Part shown: piece by piece, positions 1 through 8,393 of the stretch
How positions within the stretch are numbered: the stretch's first letter is position 1
Layout: each line of letters opens with the position of its first letter
Assembly (NCBI RefSeq): GCF_000009265.1
Contig: NC_008379.1
Location: 288,783-352,782, forward strand
From: Rhizobium johnstonii 3841
GTDB lineage: Bacteria > Pseudomonadota > Alphaproteobacteria > Rhizobiales > Rhizobiaceae
Length of the DNA stretch: 64,000 nucleotides
Direction of reading: 5' to 3'
The notes under the pieces: model-generated
What the model saw: the letters and a program-made list of their open reading frames with translations, nothing else
What the model was told of the DNA's origin: nothing
The model's database searches: none
Translations under genes and position numbers: made by a program

Positions 1-824
1 AGCATCAGCTTCGTGCCGTCGGCGGCACCGACAGAATCCGGCAGCGGCACGCGGATCTCGCTTTGCGGGATGATGAAGGCGCCCTTGTCCACGACGCCGC
101 GCAGGAAGGTGATCGGCGGATTGCCGAGAAAGCCGGCGACGAAGGCGGTCTTCGGATCATTGTACATTTCGGCCGGCGTGGCGATCTGGACGATCTCGCC
201 TTCCTTCATGATGGCGATGCGGTCGCACATGCTCATCGCCTCGACCTGGTCGTGGGTGACGAGAATGGCGGTGATGCCGGTTTCGCGTTGCAGGCGGCGG
301 ATTTCCGATCGCATTTCGAGGCGCAGTTTGGCGTCGAGATTGGCGAGCGGCTCGTCGAGCAGCAGCACATCGGGCTTGCGGATCAGCGCGCGGGCCAGGG
401 CCACGCGCTGCTGCTGGCCGCCGGAAAGCTCGGCCGGCCTGCGGCCCATCAGGTTGCCGATCTGAACGAGGGCGGCGATGCGGTCGACTTCCTTGCGGAT
501 TTCGGCGGCCGGCATGCCTTTCACCTTCAGCGGAAAGCCGATGTTCTCGGTAACCGTCATGTGCGGATAGAGCGCATAGGACTGGAAAACGACGCCGACA
601 TTGCGGGCCTGGCTCGGCAGGTCGGTGACGTCGCGGTCGCCGAAGAGGATGCGCCCGCCGCTCGGCCGGTGGATGCCGCAGACGGAAAACAGCGTCGTCG
701 ATTTGCCGCAGCCGGAAGGGCCGAGCAGCGCCAGCATCTCGCCGTTGCCGACTTCGAGCGTCATGTTCTCGATGACCTTGGTGGAGCCGAAGCTCTTCGA
801 AAAATTGTCGAGGAGGATGCGCAT
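1..824 (-). CDS. CUT1 sugar ABC transporter ATP-binding protein (C-terminus outside window)
   Basis: Energising subunit of a MalK/UgpC-type sugar importer; it would hydrolyse ATP at the inner face of the membrane. The 274 visible residues contain Walker [10 protein letters not shown] (about 35-43), the signature [15 protein letters not shown], Walker B LLLDEP and a switch His in LVTHDQ. They then enter the C-terminal regulatory domain, so roughly 80-90 residues lie beyond the left edge. The ATG at 824 overlaps the stop of the upstream permease as TGATG, indicating translational coupling. It is the last gene of a minus-strand operon: binding protein, two permeases, ATPase. Substrate is unknown. 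Confidence 0.95.
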   Translation of the reverse strand, partial: MRILLDNFSKSFGSTKVIENMTLEVGNGEMLALLGPSGCGKSTTLFSVCGIHRPSGGRILFGDRDVTDLPSQARNVGVVFQSYALYPHMTVTENIGFPLKVKGMPAAEIRKEVDRIAALVQIGNLMGRRPAELSGGQQQRVALARALIRKPDVLLLDEPLANLDAKLRLEMRSEIRRLQRETGITAILVTHDQVEAMSMCDRIAIMKEGEIVQIATPAEMYNDPKTAFVAGFLGNPPITFLRGVVDKGAFIIPQSEIRVPLPDSVGAADGTKLM

Positions 825-1672
825 CAGCCTTTGCTCCCGCCGCCATAGATGTTCATGAGATATTTGTTGAAGAGCGCGTAAACGATCAGCACCGGAACGA
901 GGTAGAAGACGCCGACCGCTTTGAACATGTTGAAATCATAGTTGTTGTCGTCGGCGAGGAAGGCCGCGAGATAGACCGAAAGCACCTGCACCTGGTTACC
1001 AGGCGCCAGCACCTGCGGCAGAATGAACTCGCCCCAGCCGGAGAGGAAAGAGAAGAGGCCGAGCGCCATGATCCCGGGCTTGACCTGCGGCAAGACGAGG
1101 CTGCGCCAGACCCGGAAGCGCGAGGCGCCGTCGACGACACCGGCCATTTCGATTTCCCACGGCACCGTGTCGTAGAAGCCCTTCATCAGCCAGATGCCGA
1201 GCGGCAGGTCGATCGCCGCCTTCACCAGGATGACGCCGATCAGCGAATTGTAGAGGCCGATCATCTGCAGCACGATGAAGATGGCGATGATCAGCGTCAC
1301 CGACGGGAAGGCATGCAGCACCATGACGCCGGCAAGGAAGAAGCCGCGCGCCGGCACGTTCAGTCGTGACAGAACATAGCCCGCCATCGACGAGACGATA
1401 AGCACGAGGCTGGTGGTGCAGGCCGCAAACAGCAGGGTATTCACAGTCACCTGCCAGATGTTCGCCTTGCCCTCCGTCGTCTGCCAGAGGAATCGCCAGT
1501 GACTAAGCGTCAAGCCGGAGGGCAGCAGCGCGTCCGCCTGCTTCACCGTCACGGTGTCGAGGAAGAGATAGACATACATCAGCAGCAGCGGCAGGCTGAC
1601 GATAGTCAGCGCCGTTATGACAGGCCAGCTGCGGTAATTTGCCGAAGGCTGCGATCGTTCGGCCATGGTCAA
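824..1672 (-). CDS. CUT1 sugar ABC transporter permease, MalG type
   Basis: Inner-membrane permease of 282 residues, normal for MalG-like proteins. The first membrane segment is around residues 18-40 and about six are visible overall. The cytoplasmic EAA loop reads EIEMAGVVDGASRFRVW and then LVLPQVKPGI, the site that docks on the ATPase. It overlaps the preceding permease by 4 bp and the ATPase start by 1 bp, so the genes are translationally coupled. It pairs with the larger permease at 1669-2970 to form the channel. Confidence 0.95.
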   Translation of the reverse strand: MTMAERSQPSANYRSWPVITALTIVSLPLLLMYVYLFLDTVTVKQADALLPSGLTLSHWRFLWQTTEGKANIWQVTVNTLLFAACTTSLVLIVSSMAGYVLSRLNVPARGFFLAGVMVLHAFPSVTLIIAIFIVLQMIGLYNSLIGVILVKAAIDLPLGIWLMKGFYDTVPWEIEMAGVVDGASRFRVWRSLVLPQVKPGIMALGLFSFLSGWGEFILPQVLAPGNQVQVLSVYLAAFLADDNNYDFNMFKAVGVFYLVPVLIVYALFNKYLMNIYGGGSKG

Positions 1673-2970
1673 TCCTCGATCAAGGGCTTGGCGACAAGCG
1701 TGCCGTAGTTGAAGACGCGCAGATAGAGGAGCGACAGCATCACGCCGATGACGACGAGCACCAAGGCCATGGCGGCACCCAAGCCGTATTCGAGGTTGCC
1801 GGCATAGTTTCTCAGGGCAGTGTGATAGGCCGACAGCGCCCAGACCTCGGTCGCATTGCCCGGTCCGCCATTGGTGGCAAGCAGGATTTCATTGAAGGAG
1901 GCAAGCAGCGACAGCGTCTGGTAGCAGGTGACGAAGAGGATCGGCCAGCGCATCTGCGGCAGGATGATGTAGCGGATCTGCTGCCAGCGCGAAGCGCCGT
2001 CGACCTCGCTCGCATAGAACTGGCTCTTCGGAATGGCCTTCATCGCCGAGGAAAAGACCAGCATGCCCATCGAGGCGCCGATGAAGCCGTTGATCAGCAC
2101 GACGAAGAACCAGGCGTTATAGGCGTTGTCGAGAAGATAGTTCTTCGGCGGATAGCCGAACTTGCCCATCAGGATCGAAATGAAGCCGGTGTCCCAGGCG
2201 AGCCATTTCCACAACATCACATAGATGACGACAGGGGTGATGCGCGGCAGCAGCCAGATACCACGGAAGATCGAGGCTGGCGTCGGCGGCATGTAATGCG
2301 TCCAGATGGCCAGCAGCAGCGCATAACCGACATTGAATAGCATCAGCACCAGCGCGACGTAGAGCACGGTATTCAAGAGCACGCGCGCCATGTCGGGTGA
2401 GGTGGTCATGCGCGAGAAATTGTCGGTCGTCCAGACCCAGCCGGTATAAGTGGCCTTGGCGACGGTTTCCTTCTGCTCGGGTGTGAGTTTGAACCCCAGA
2501 CTGTCCAGCGCAGAAAAGAGCTGTTCCTTGCTGTCGAAACGGGTGTTGAGAACAGAGCGGTTGAACTGTTCGGAAATCTGTTTGACGTCGCGCGTCGAAG
2601 GCCGGTCGGCGAGATCCTTGATCATGCGCTCGACGTCGCGGCGCGCCGTGAACACCTCACCTGCATGTTTGGCGCGTAACTCCGTGGCGATCCCAGGCGC
2701 AAGCCCGAGAGCCTCGACGGCTTTGAGGCCCGTCTCATCGATCGTGTAGCGCGGTTCGGCCATTTCGGCGGCGATGTCTGGGATTGCCGACTTTAGCGCA
2801 ATCATGGAGTTGGGTGCGATCTGATAGACACCGCCGGAAATACCGGTCGCCGTCGTCATACTGGTCATCGAAAAGACCGCCGTCAGAACGACCGGCATCA
2901 GGAAGAAAAGAACGATCATGATCGCCGCAGGCGCGATCATCACCAGTCCGAGCGTTCTGGACGATTTCAT
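1669..2970 (-). CDS. CUT1 sugar ABC transporter permease, MalF type with large periplasmic insert
   Basis: 433 residues, against about 290-310 for ordinary CUT1 permeases. A first membrane helix (about 10-32) is followed by roughly 140 mostly hydrophilic residues (about 45-185) before the remaining helices. The insert is rich in charged residues and likely helical. The EAA loop is intact (SEVDGASRWQQIRY followed by ILPQMRWPIL). An extra domain between TM1 and the core recalls the P2 loop of E. coli MalF in position, but I see no sequence likeness. It probably contacts the binding protein encoded at 3030-4376. Confidence 0.93.
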   Translation of the reverse strand: MKSSRTLGLVMIAPAAIMIVLFFLMPVVLTAVFSMTSMTTATGISGGVYQIAPNSMIALKSAIPDIAAEMAEPRYTIDETGLKAVEALGLAPGIATELRAKHAGEVFTARRDVERMIKDLADRPSTRDVKQISEQFNRSVLNTRFDSKEQLFSALDSLGFKLTPEQKETVAKATYTGWVWTTDNFSRMTTSPDMARVLLNTVLYVALVLMLFNVGYALLLAIWTHYMPPTPASIFRGIWLLPRITPVVIYVMLWKWLAWDTGFISILMGKFGYPPKNYLLDNAYNAWFFVVLINGFIGASMGMLVFSSAMKAIPKSQFYASEVDGASRWQQIRYIILPQMRWPILFVTCYQTLSLLASFNEILLATNGGPGNATEVWALSAYHTALRNYAGNLEYGLGAAMALVLVVIGVMLSLLYLRVFNYGTLVAKPLIED

Positions 2971-3029
2971 GGAAGCCTCCTCGCGGACCGACCGGGCAGC
3001 GTTGCCGCCGCCCGGAAGAGTGCTTCGAT

Positions 3030-4376
3030 TTATCGGATGACGATCTTGTCGCCGAGCGTGCTCTTGAGCTCGCTCTCTGCATCACCGACCGCGGCGTCTA
3101 CGGTCTTGGCGCCGGTCCAGGATGCCTCGAGGTTCTTCCACATGATGTTCCAATATTTGCCGAAATCGGAATTGTTCGGCATCGCATTGGCATGCGGCAG
3201 CAGGCGCTCGGTGGCTTCGCGCGTCCAGCGGTCTGCCGAGTAGAAGTCGACCGTCGATTCCGACTTGGAGATGCCGAGATGGGCCGATTTGACCGCATGC
3301 AGCGCGTTGGTGCGCGGCTCGGAAGCGATCTTGACCAGCTGGGCGGCGATCTCGGTGTCTTCCTGGTCGTGACCTGCAGTCAGCAGGTAGACGAGCGGAT
3401 GGGTCAGCGTGTTGGCCTTGCCGCCCTCACCGGCGGGGATCAGCGTGAAGATCACGTTGCCGAAGAAGTCCTTCAGGCCTTCCTGGTTGACGAGGCGGGC
3501 ATAGTGCCAGGTGCCGCCGTCCCAGATGCCGGCCTTGCCGGTGGCGACTTCCTTCCACCACTGATCGCCCGGCATGCCGATATGGTTCTTCTTGGTAACA
3601 CCGGTCTTCACGGCATCGGCGAAGAACTGATAGGTGCGGGTCATCGCGGCCTTGTCGAAAACGAGCTTGCCGCCTTCTTCCATCGTGCCGCCGAAGCTGG
3701 TGTAGAACTGCCAGTAATCAGGGCCGTTGCTGGTGCGCGGATAAAAACCGTAGCCGGCCTGGACGAGGCCCTTGTCCTGCATCTTCTTGGCGTCTTCGAG
3801 CAGGTTCTTCATGGTGTACTTGCCGTCCTGGACGCTCTGCGGCAGCGCATCCAGATCTGCGTCGCTGTAGCCGATCGCCTTCATGTAAGGCTTCCAGAAG
3901 AACATCGGACGGGATTCGGCGTCCTGCGGGATGCCGTAGACGGTGCCGTTATAGGATGCGATCTGCAACAGGTTTTCATAGATGTCGCTGAGCGGCCAAG
4001 AGTCGAGATCGACATAATCCTCGATCGGAACGATCAGCCCGGCCTGCGACCAGGGTGCGATGTCTTCATGGCCGCTGACGACGATATTCGGAGCGGTCTT
4101 GGCTTCGGCGGCAAGGGTCAGCGCCTGCTTGAAGTCCTCCCAGGCCGAATAGGGCTTCTTCTCGACGGTGATCTTCAGCTCTTCGCCCTTGAGGGCGGCT
4201 TCGCGTTGCAGCTGCTGGGCTGCGATCTCGATGGCGTCGAGGCGATAGACGTCGTTCGGGCCGGTACCGCCGGCCCAGACGCTGATGTGAACGTCCTTGG
4301 CGAGTGCAATTGCGGAGGTCGAAGCCAGGATCGCGGCTGCGACGGCAAGGGATTTCAGTGTCGGCAAAATGGTCAT
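3030..4376 (-). CDS. Extracellular solute-binding protein of CUT1 sugar ABC transporter
   Basis: Periplasmic receptor of 448 residues. It has a Sec-type signal (MTILPTLKSLAVAAAILAST, cleavage probably near ALA-KD at residues 25-27), and the mature part resembles the ExtSBP1/MalE fold (KITVEKKPYSAWEDF, VSGHEDIAPW, GIPQDAESRPMFF). It is the first gene of the minus-strand operon with permeases and ATPase downstream. The start ATG follows a good purine-rich site (gggagacgaag). The ligand cannot be deduced from sequence; carbohydrate is the family expectation. The 247 bp upstream, shared with the divergent gene at 4624, must hold its promoter. Confidence 0.93.
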   Translation of the reverse strand: MTILPTLKSLAVAAAILASTSAIALAKDVHISVWAGGTGPNDVYRLDAIEIAAQQLQREAALKGEELKITVEKKPYSAWEDFKQALTLAAEAKTAPNIVVSGHEDIAPWSQAGLIVPIEDYVDLDSWPLSDIYENLLQIASYNGTVYGIPQDAESRPMFFWKPYMKAIGYSDADLDALPQSVQDGKYTMKNLLEDAKKMQDKGLVQAGYGFYPRTSNGPDYWQFYTSFGGTMEEGGKLVFDKAAMTRTYQFFADAVKTGVTKKNHIGMPGDQWWKEVATGKAGIWDGGTWHYARLVNQEGLKDFFGNVIFTLIPAGEGGKANTLTHPLVYLLTAGHDQEDTEIAAQLVKIASEPRTNALHAVKSAHLGISKSESTVDFYSADRWTREATERLLPHANAMPNNSDFGKYWNIMWKNLEASWTGAKTVDAAVGDAESELKSTLGDKIVIR

Positions 4377-4623
4377 CTTCTTCGTCTCCCTAGAAGAGCA
4401 GTGTGAGGCCTCTTAACGGGTCAGCACTGCTGATGATGACCGCTCCGAAACCCCACGAAAACGTGGCGTATCCCGCTCTAGGGGTTGAACGTAACGGCCG
4501 AATGACAAAATTGAGCACGTGTGCAAAATTATTATGACGATGTCCGCACGACTTGCAAGCGGCGGTTTTTGACAGGCGTCTTTTACGCTTCAAATTGCGT
4601 ATTTCCTGGGCTAGCATCGCGTC

Positions 4624-5082
4624 ATGAGCCTTGAATCCGTCCGCGCCTTCCTCAGCGCCCACGCACCCGATATCGAAATCATCGAAACCGCCGAGAGTTC
4701 CTCGACGGTGGCGCTTGCCGCCGAAGCCCATGGCGTCGAGCCGGCCCAGATCGCCAAGACGATCTGTCTGCGTGTCGGCGAGCAGATGATGCTGGTCGTT
4801 GCCGGCGGCACGGCACGGCTCGACAATCGCAAGTTCAAGGACACGTTCGGAGGCAAGGGGCGCATGCTCGATGCCGAAGAGGTTGTGGCCGTCACCAGCC
4901 ATCCGGTCGGCGGCGTCTGCCCCTTCGGCCTGCCTTCGCCGCTGCCTATCTATTGTGACATCTCGCTGAAACGCTTCGATGAAGTCGTGCCGGCCGCCGG
5001 CTCGACGAACTCGGCCGTGCGCATCGAAACCGGACGGCTGGCGGAGCTGACCGGCGCCAGCTGGGTCGACGTCTGCCAGTAA
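4624..5082 (+). CDS. YbaK/EbsC-family aminoacyl-tRNA deacylase-like protein
   Basis: 152 residues matching the YbaK/prolyl-tRNA synthetase-associated domain, which hydrolyses mischarged aminoacyl-tRNAs in trans. Visible hallmarks are ESSSTVALAAEAHG, the conserved Lys in AKTICLR, a glycine-rich LVVAGGTARLDNRKF segment, and GGVCPFGLPSPLPIYCD, typical of the Cys-tRNA-Pro deacylase branch. It is monocistronic and divergent from the sugar operon. Family assignment is firm; the tRNA substrate is inferred only. Confidence 0.9.
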   Translation: MSLESVRAFLSAHAPDIEIIETAESSSTVALAAEAHGVEPAQIAKTICLRVGEQMMLVVAGGTARLDNRKFKDTFGGKGRMLDAEEVVAVTSHPVGGVCPFGLPSPLPIYCDISLKRFDEVVPAAGSTNSAVRIETGRLAELTGASWVDVCQ

Positions 5083-5166
5083 TGGAGGCGAGGAGCTTCA
5101 CACGGCGGAAAGAGTCCCTATATTACATCTCGACATGCCGTGATTGCGCATGACAGGAGATCAGGA

Positions 5167-6162
5167 ATGCCGAGTGCCGTTTCGCGTTTTGCCAAGATCG
5201 CGGCCATCGCCGCTCTGACGAGCGCTACCGTTTTTGCTTCCCTTGACGATGCCGAGGCGCGCCGCGCCGGCAGCGGCGGTTTCGGCAGCCGCGGCACGCG
5301 CACCTTCCAGGCACCGCCTGTCACCAGCACTGCGCCTGGGACCGCAGCACCGATCGAAAGGTCGATGACGCCGCGTTCGCAGACCACGGCACCTGCCACC
5401 GCGCAGCAGCCTCTCGGCGCCCAGCGCCCCGGTTTCTTCGGCGGCTTCGGCCGCTCGATGATCGGCGGCCTGATTGCCGGCGGCCTTCTCGGTATGCTGC
5501 TCGGTCACGGTTTCGGCGGCGGCTTCGGCTTGCTCGGCATGTTGTTGCAGATCGCGCTCATCGGCGGCGCTGTCATGCTCGCCATGCGTTATTTCGCCAA
5601 CCGCCGCCAGCCTTCCTACGGCGTCGGAGGCCAGAGCCGGTCCTATAACATGTCGCCCACGAGTAATTCGTCCTTCCAGATCCCGACGATCGGTTCGGGG
5701 GGCGGTTTCGGCGGGCAGTCGCGCGGCAATCGGCCGAGCGACGAGATCGGGCTGGCGCAGGCCGATCTCGATCAGTTCGAGGAATTGCTGACCCAAGTGC
5801 AGACCGCTTACGGCGCCGAGGATTACGGCACCTTGCGCCGGCTGACGACGCCCGAGGCGATGTCCTATCTCGCCGAGGAGCTTGGCGAAAACGCCACCAA
5901 CGGTGTGCGCAACAGCGTCTCCGACGTCAAGCTGCTGCAGGGCGATATTGCCGAGGCCTGGCGCGAGGACGGCCAGGAATATGCGACGCTTGCCATGCGT
6001 TATTCCTCGATCGACGCGATGGTCGAACGCGACAGCGGCCGCGTCGTTTCCGGCGACGACCGCCGTCCGAGCGAAAGCACCGAGGTTTGGACCTTCGTGC
6101 GCAAGTCCGGCGCCGACTGGAAGCTTGCGGCGATCCAGGGTGCCGAGCAGCGCGCCGCCTGA
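5167..6162 (+). CDS. Tim44-like domain protein, secreted or membrane anchored
   Basis: 331 residues. The ATG at 5167 is preferred over an in-frame GTG at 5140 because an AGGAGA ribosome site sits 6-7 nt before it. Order: a signal-like segment (about 5-25), a glycine/alanine-rich linker, a hydrophobic glycine-rich helix pair (FGRSMIGGLIAGGLLGMLLG, then LLGMLLQIALIGGAVMLAMR), then a C-terminal Tim44-like domain from about residue 190 (LAQADLDQFEELLTQVQTAY) ending in VWTFVRKSGADWKLAAIQG. Such alphaproteobacterial proteins are membrane proteins of poorly known function. The domain call is confident, the role is not. Confidence 0.85.
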   Translation: MPSAVSRFAKIAAIAALTSATVFASLDDAEARRAGSGGFGSRGTRTFQAPPVTSTAPGTAAPIERSMTPRSQTTAPATAQQPLGAQRPGFFGGFGRSMIGGLIAGGLLGMLLGHGFGGGFGLLGMLLQIALIGGAVMLAMRYFANRRQPSYGVGGQSRSYNMSPTSNSSFQIPTIGSGGGFGGQSRGNRPSDEIGLAQADLDQFEELLTQVQTAYGAEDYGTLRRLTTPEAMSYLAEELGENATNGVRNSVSDVKLLQGDIAEAWREDGQEYATLAMRYSSIDAMVERDSGRVVSGDDRRPSESTEVWTFVRKSGADWKLAAIQGAEQRAA

Positions 6163-6171
6163 GGCGGCGCG
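6151..6171 (+). terminator. Hairpin enclosing a stop codon
   Basis: A perfect 9-bp stem (CGCGCCGCC / GGCGGCGCG) has a 3-nt loop that is exactly the TGA stop of the Tim44-like gene. There is no T-run after it, so as a Rho-independent terminator it would be weak. It may instead protect the 3' end of the mRNA. Confidence 0.45.
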
Positions 6172-6189
6172 TCACGTCGGCATTCTGTA

Positions 6190-7221
6190 CTAATTCACTT
6201 CGACCGGTTTGGAGCGCATGCGGGAAACCGTCTCGCGTTCCGCCCGCTTGCAGCGCATCGGCGGCAGGCCGCGATCCATCAGGTCCATGTCTTCGAGCAC
6301 CATGTCGCCCATTTTCTTGAAGGCGCTGTCGAGCGCGCCAGCCCTATGCGCCGAGCGGATGAAACCTTTCAGCCTCCGCACCGGATGATCGGGCGGCAGC
6401 GGTTCCTCAGGGTATACGTCGCTCGCTGCGACGATATGGCCTGACGAGACCGCCGCCATCAGCGCATCAAAATCGACGACATCGGCGCGGCTGAGCAGGA
6501 TGAAGGCCGCGCCCCTGCGCATGCGGGCGAACGCCTCGGCACCGAGAAATCTTCTGTTCTCGCTGGTGACGGCGGCGACAACGAAGACGAAATCACTCTT
6601 CGTCAGGACGTCCTCCATGCTTGCCGGCTCGACACCGTTTTCCTCAAGGATCGATTGCGGCAGCCAGGGGTCGAATACCCTGATGCGGGCTCTGAAGCCG
6701 GAAAGCACCCGGCGCAGCGCCTTGCCGAGATCGCCGAAGCCGACGATGCCGATCTCTGAACCGGCGATCAGCCGCGTATTTGCATTCCCCTCCCCTCCCC
6801 AGAGTTCTTTGCCTTGGCGAAACGCGACATCCGCGTCGACGATGCCGCGCGCTAAGGCCAGGGCGAAACCGAGACCGATTTCGGCGACCGGTTCGGCAAA
6901 GACCTGCCCCGTCGTCACGACGTGGATACCGCGCTGGAAGAGCACCTCATAAGGCATGTTGTTGAGAAGATTGCTTTCGACGTTGAGGATGGAGCGCAAG
7001 GCCGGCATACGTCCCAGGGTTTCCACCGAAAGTGGCGGCTGGCCGATGATGTAACGCGCCTTACCGAGGATTTCGTCGCCGAGACCGGCGATGTTCTCGG
7101 GATCGGCCTCGACGATCTCGTATTTGGCGTGCAATTCTGCGCGCGCCTTGTCGCTGAAAATCAGATCGAGCGTGCGCGGCTCGGGCGCGCTGATCGCCAG
7201 CGGCCGTTCGGTATTCGTCAT
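6190..7221 (-). CDS. D-isomer-specific 2-hydroxyacid dehydrogenase family protein
   Basis: 343 residues, NAD(P)-dependent oxidoreductase of the phosphoglycerate-dehydrogenase superfamily. The start at 7221 is chosen because GGAGGAG lies 6-7 nt upstream; an in-frame upstream ATG at 7251 lacks such a site. The Rossmann glycine motif (GSEIGIVGFGDLGKALRRV) lies at about 165-185, the catalytic Arg region in FILLSRADVVD, and the Glu/His pair in EEPLPPDHPVRRL and IRSAHRAGA. The Ser-Arg before the adenine-binding loop replaces the usual N-x-x-R-G arrangement, so the substrate may be atypical. Convergent with the Tim44-like gene. Confidence 0.88.
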   Translation of the reverse strand: MTNTERPLAISAPEPRTLDLIFSDKARAELHAKYEIVEADPENIAGLGDEILGKARYIIGQPPLSVETLGRMPALRSILNVESNLLNNMPYEVLFQRGIHVVTTGQVFAEPVAEIGLGFALALARGIVDADVAFRQGKELWGGEGNANTRLIAGSEIGIVGFGDLGKALRRVLSGFRARIRVFDPWLPQSILEENGVEPASMEDVLTKSDFVFVVAAVTSENRRFLGAEAFARMRRGAAFILLSRADVVDFDALMAAVSSGHIVAASDVYPEEPLPPDHPVRRLKGFIRSAHRAGALDSAFKKMGDMVLEDMDLMDRGLPPMRCKRAERETVSRMRSKPVEVN

Positions 7222-7345
7222 GGGCGTCTCCTCCATCGCGGCGGTCTGCACCGTTTCTGCCGGACGATTGATAGCCCCTGTGCGGAGTTGTTTCCAGTGC
7301 GATCTTGAGGCGCGGCGCGTCGGGAGAAGCTATCGAAAGCGGCAT

Positions 7346-7364
7346 CTGCCTATCAGATAAGCAG
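7346..7364. promoter_or_regulatory. 19-bp near-palindrome, possible operator
   Basis: CTGCCTATC-A-GATAAGCAG is an inverted repeat with one mismatch in nine pairs, located between the divergent dehydrogenase (start 7221) and HupE-like gene (start 7499). The A/T-centred symmetry is like LysR-type sites, but no LysR gene is nearby. This is a sequence observation only. Confidence 0.3.
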
Positions 7365-7498
7365 TTGAATTGGCTCGGTATTTCGTGGAGTTTTCGTTGA
7401 CGGCGCGAATTCTTTGAACTAGCGTGATGCCCGCGACTTGGAACCATGAACGTGTTCGGCGGCCGCGGGATATTCGAAAACTCACGAGGGAATGAGCA

Positions 7499-8104
7499 AT
7501 GAAATCAGCACTCAAGAGCGGCCTCCTTGCCTTGGCTGCCGCAGCGCTTCCAGCCGTCGCCTATGCCCATCCCGCCATCGGCGAAGCTGCCGGCTTCAGC
7601 CATGGCTTTGCCCATCCGATCTCTGGCCTCGATCATGTTCTTGCCATGGTGATGGTCGGTGTTTTCGCATTTCAGCTCGGCGGCCGCGCCACCTGGCTTG
7701 TGCCGACGACCTTCGTTCTGGTGATGGCATTCGGCGGTGCCCTCGGCGCTGCTGGCATCAATGTTCCCTTCGTTGAAACCGGCATCGCGCTTTCCGTCGT
7801 CGTCCTCGGCGCCGTCGTCGCGCTTAACGTCAAGGCGCCGCTGGCCGCAGCAGTCGGCCTCGTCGGTCTCTTCGCCATCTTCCACGGTCATGCACATGGC
7901 GCCGAAATGCCGGAAAATGCCGCCGGTGTCGCCTATGCCGCCGGCTTCATGATCGCAACCGCACTGCTGCATGTCGCCGGCCTAGCGCTTGGTTACCTCA
8001 TCGGCCGCGCCGGTGAACGGCAGGGGCGGGGCATATTCGTGACGCGCACGGCCGGCGGCATTGCCGCCATTGCCGGCGTCGGCCTTCTGGCCGGCTTGAT
8101 TTGA
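7499..8104 (+). CDS. HupE/UreJ-family membrane protein
   Basis: 201 residues. A signal peptide (KSALKSGLLALAAAALPAVA, cleaved near AYA-HP) is followed by the HupE/UreJ signature HPISGLDHVLAMVMVGVFA and five to six hydrophobic helices. Family members are secondary transporters for nickel or cobalt; His/Glu clusters at the mature N-terminus and in FHGHAHGAEMP could bind metal. No hydrogenase or urease genes lie in the window, so it is a stand-alone metal permease candidate. It is followed by a strong hairpin, so it is probably monocistronic. Confidence 0.9.
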   Translation: MKSALKSGLLALAAAALPAVAYAHPAIGEAAGFSHGFAHPISGLDHVLAMVMVGVFAFQLGGRATWLVPTTFVLVMAFGGALGAAGINVPFVETGIALSVVVLGAVVALNVKAPLAAAVGLVGLFAIFHGHAHGAEMPENAAGVAYAAGFMIATALLHVAGLALGYLIGRAGERQGRGIFVTRTAGGIAAIAGVGLLAGLI

Positions 8105-8164
8105 GCCTGACGGCAGTTCTGAGCAAAAACCAGGCGGCGGCCTAGACATCTCAATTCGACAGAA

Positions 8165-8200
8165 CGCCCGGCATGCGTAACGCATCGCCGGGCGCCTTTC
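8165..8200 (+). terminator. Rho-independent terminator after the HupE-like gene
   Basis: CGCCCGGC / GCCGGGCG form the base of the stem and ATGCGT / ACGCAT extend it inward, giving about 14 pairs with one bulged base. CCTTTCGTT follows. It isolates the HupE-like gene from the cyd operon. Confidence 0.75.
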
Positions 8201-8223
8201 GTTGTCGCTGCAAAGCGCTACGG

Positions 8224-8274
8224 ATTTGACCCAAGTCAAATTCAGCCGCGTCGTGTCCGGCTATATCTAGCCAA
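8224..8274 (+). promoter_or_regulatory. FNR/FixK-type promoter of the cyd operon
   Basis: ATTTGAC-CCAA-GTCAAAT (8224-8241) is a perfect inverted repeat that fits the FNR-family consensus TTGA-N6-TCAA. Its centre, 8232.5, lies 41.5 bp before 8274. A -10-like TATATC at 8262-8267 would direct initiation at about 8274, so the layout is that of a class II FNR/FixK-activated promoter. Oxygen-limited activation of a bd oxidase is biologically expected. No fixK/fnr gene is in the window, so the activator must be encoded elsewhere. Confidence 0.8.
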
Positions 8275-8348
8275 CGATCAACGAAGGGACATCCAAATTG
8301 ACGCAGGCCAGCCTTGCCGATTGCCGGAGGAACGCGAAGGTCGATATA

Positions 8349-8374
8349 GTGATTTCAGAAATTTCTGAAATCAC
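8349..8374. promoter_or_regulatory. 26-bp perfect palindrome, likely operator for the adjacent regulator
   Basis: The 13-base half-site GTGATTTCAGAAA is repeated inverted without spacer, all 26 positions matching. It ends 19 bp before the preferred start (8394) of the GbsR/MarR-type gene and lies downstream of the putative transcription start near 8274. A repressor bound here would block elongation, the classical arrangement for autoregulation. It would also be read into protein if the upstream TTG (8298) were used, which argues against that start. Confidence 0.7.
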
Positions 8375-8393
8375 AGACGCAACGGAAACGACC

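Noticed and set aside
157..846. Long minus-strand ORF with an Arg/Pro-rich protein
   Set aside because: It is the shadow of the real ATP-binding protein, which reads in another minus frame from 824 to the left edge with all ABC motifs.
3192..4406. 404-codon plus-strand ORF opposite the solute-binding protein
   Set aside because: Antisense to a clear periplasmic receptor; long antisense frames are common in high-GC DNA and it shows no family likeness.
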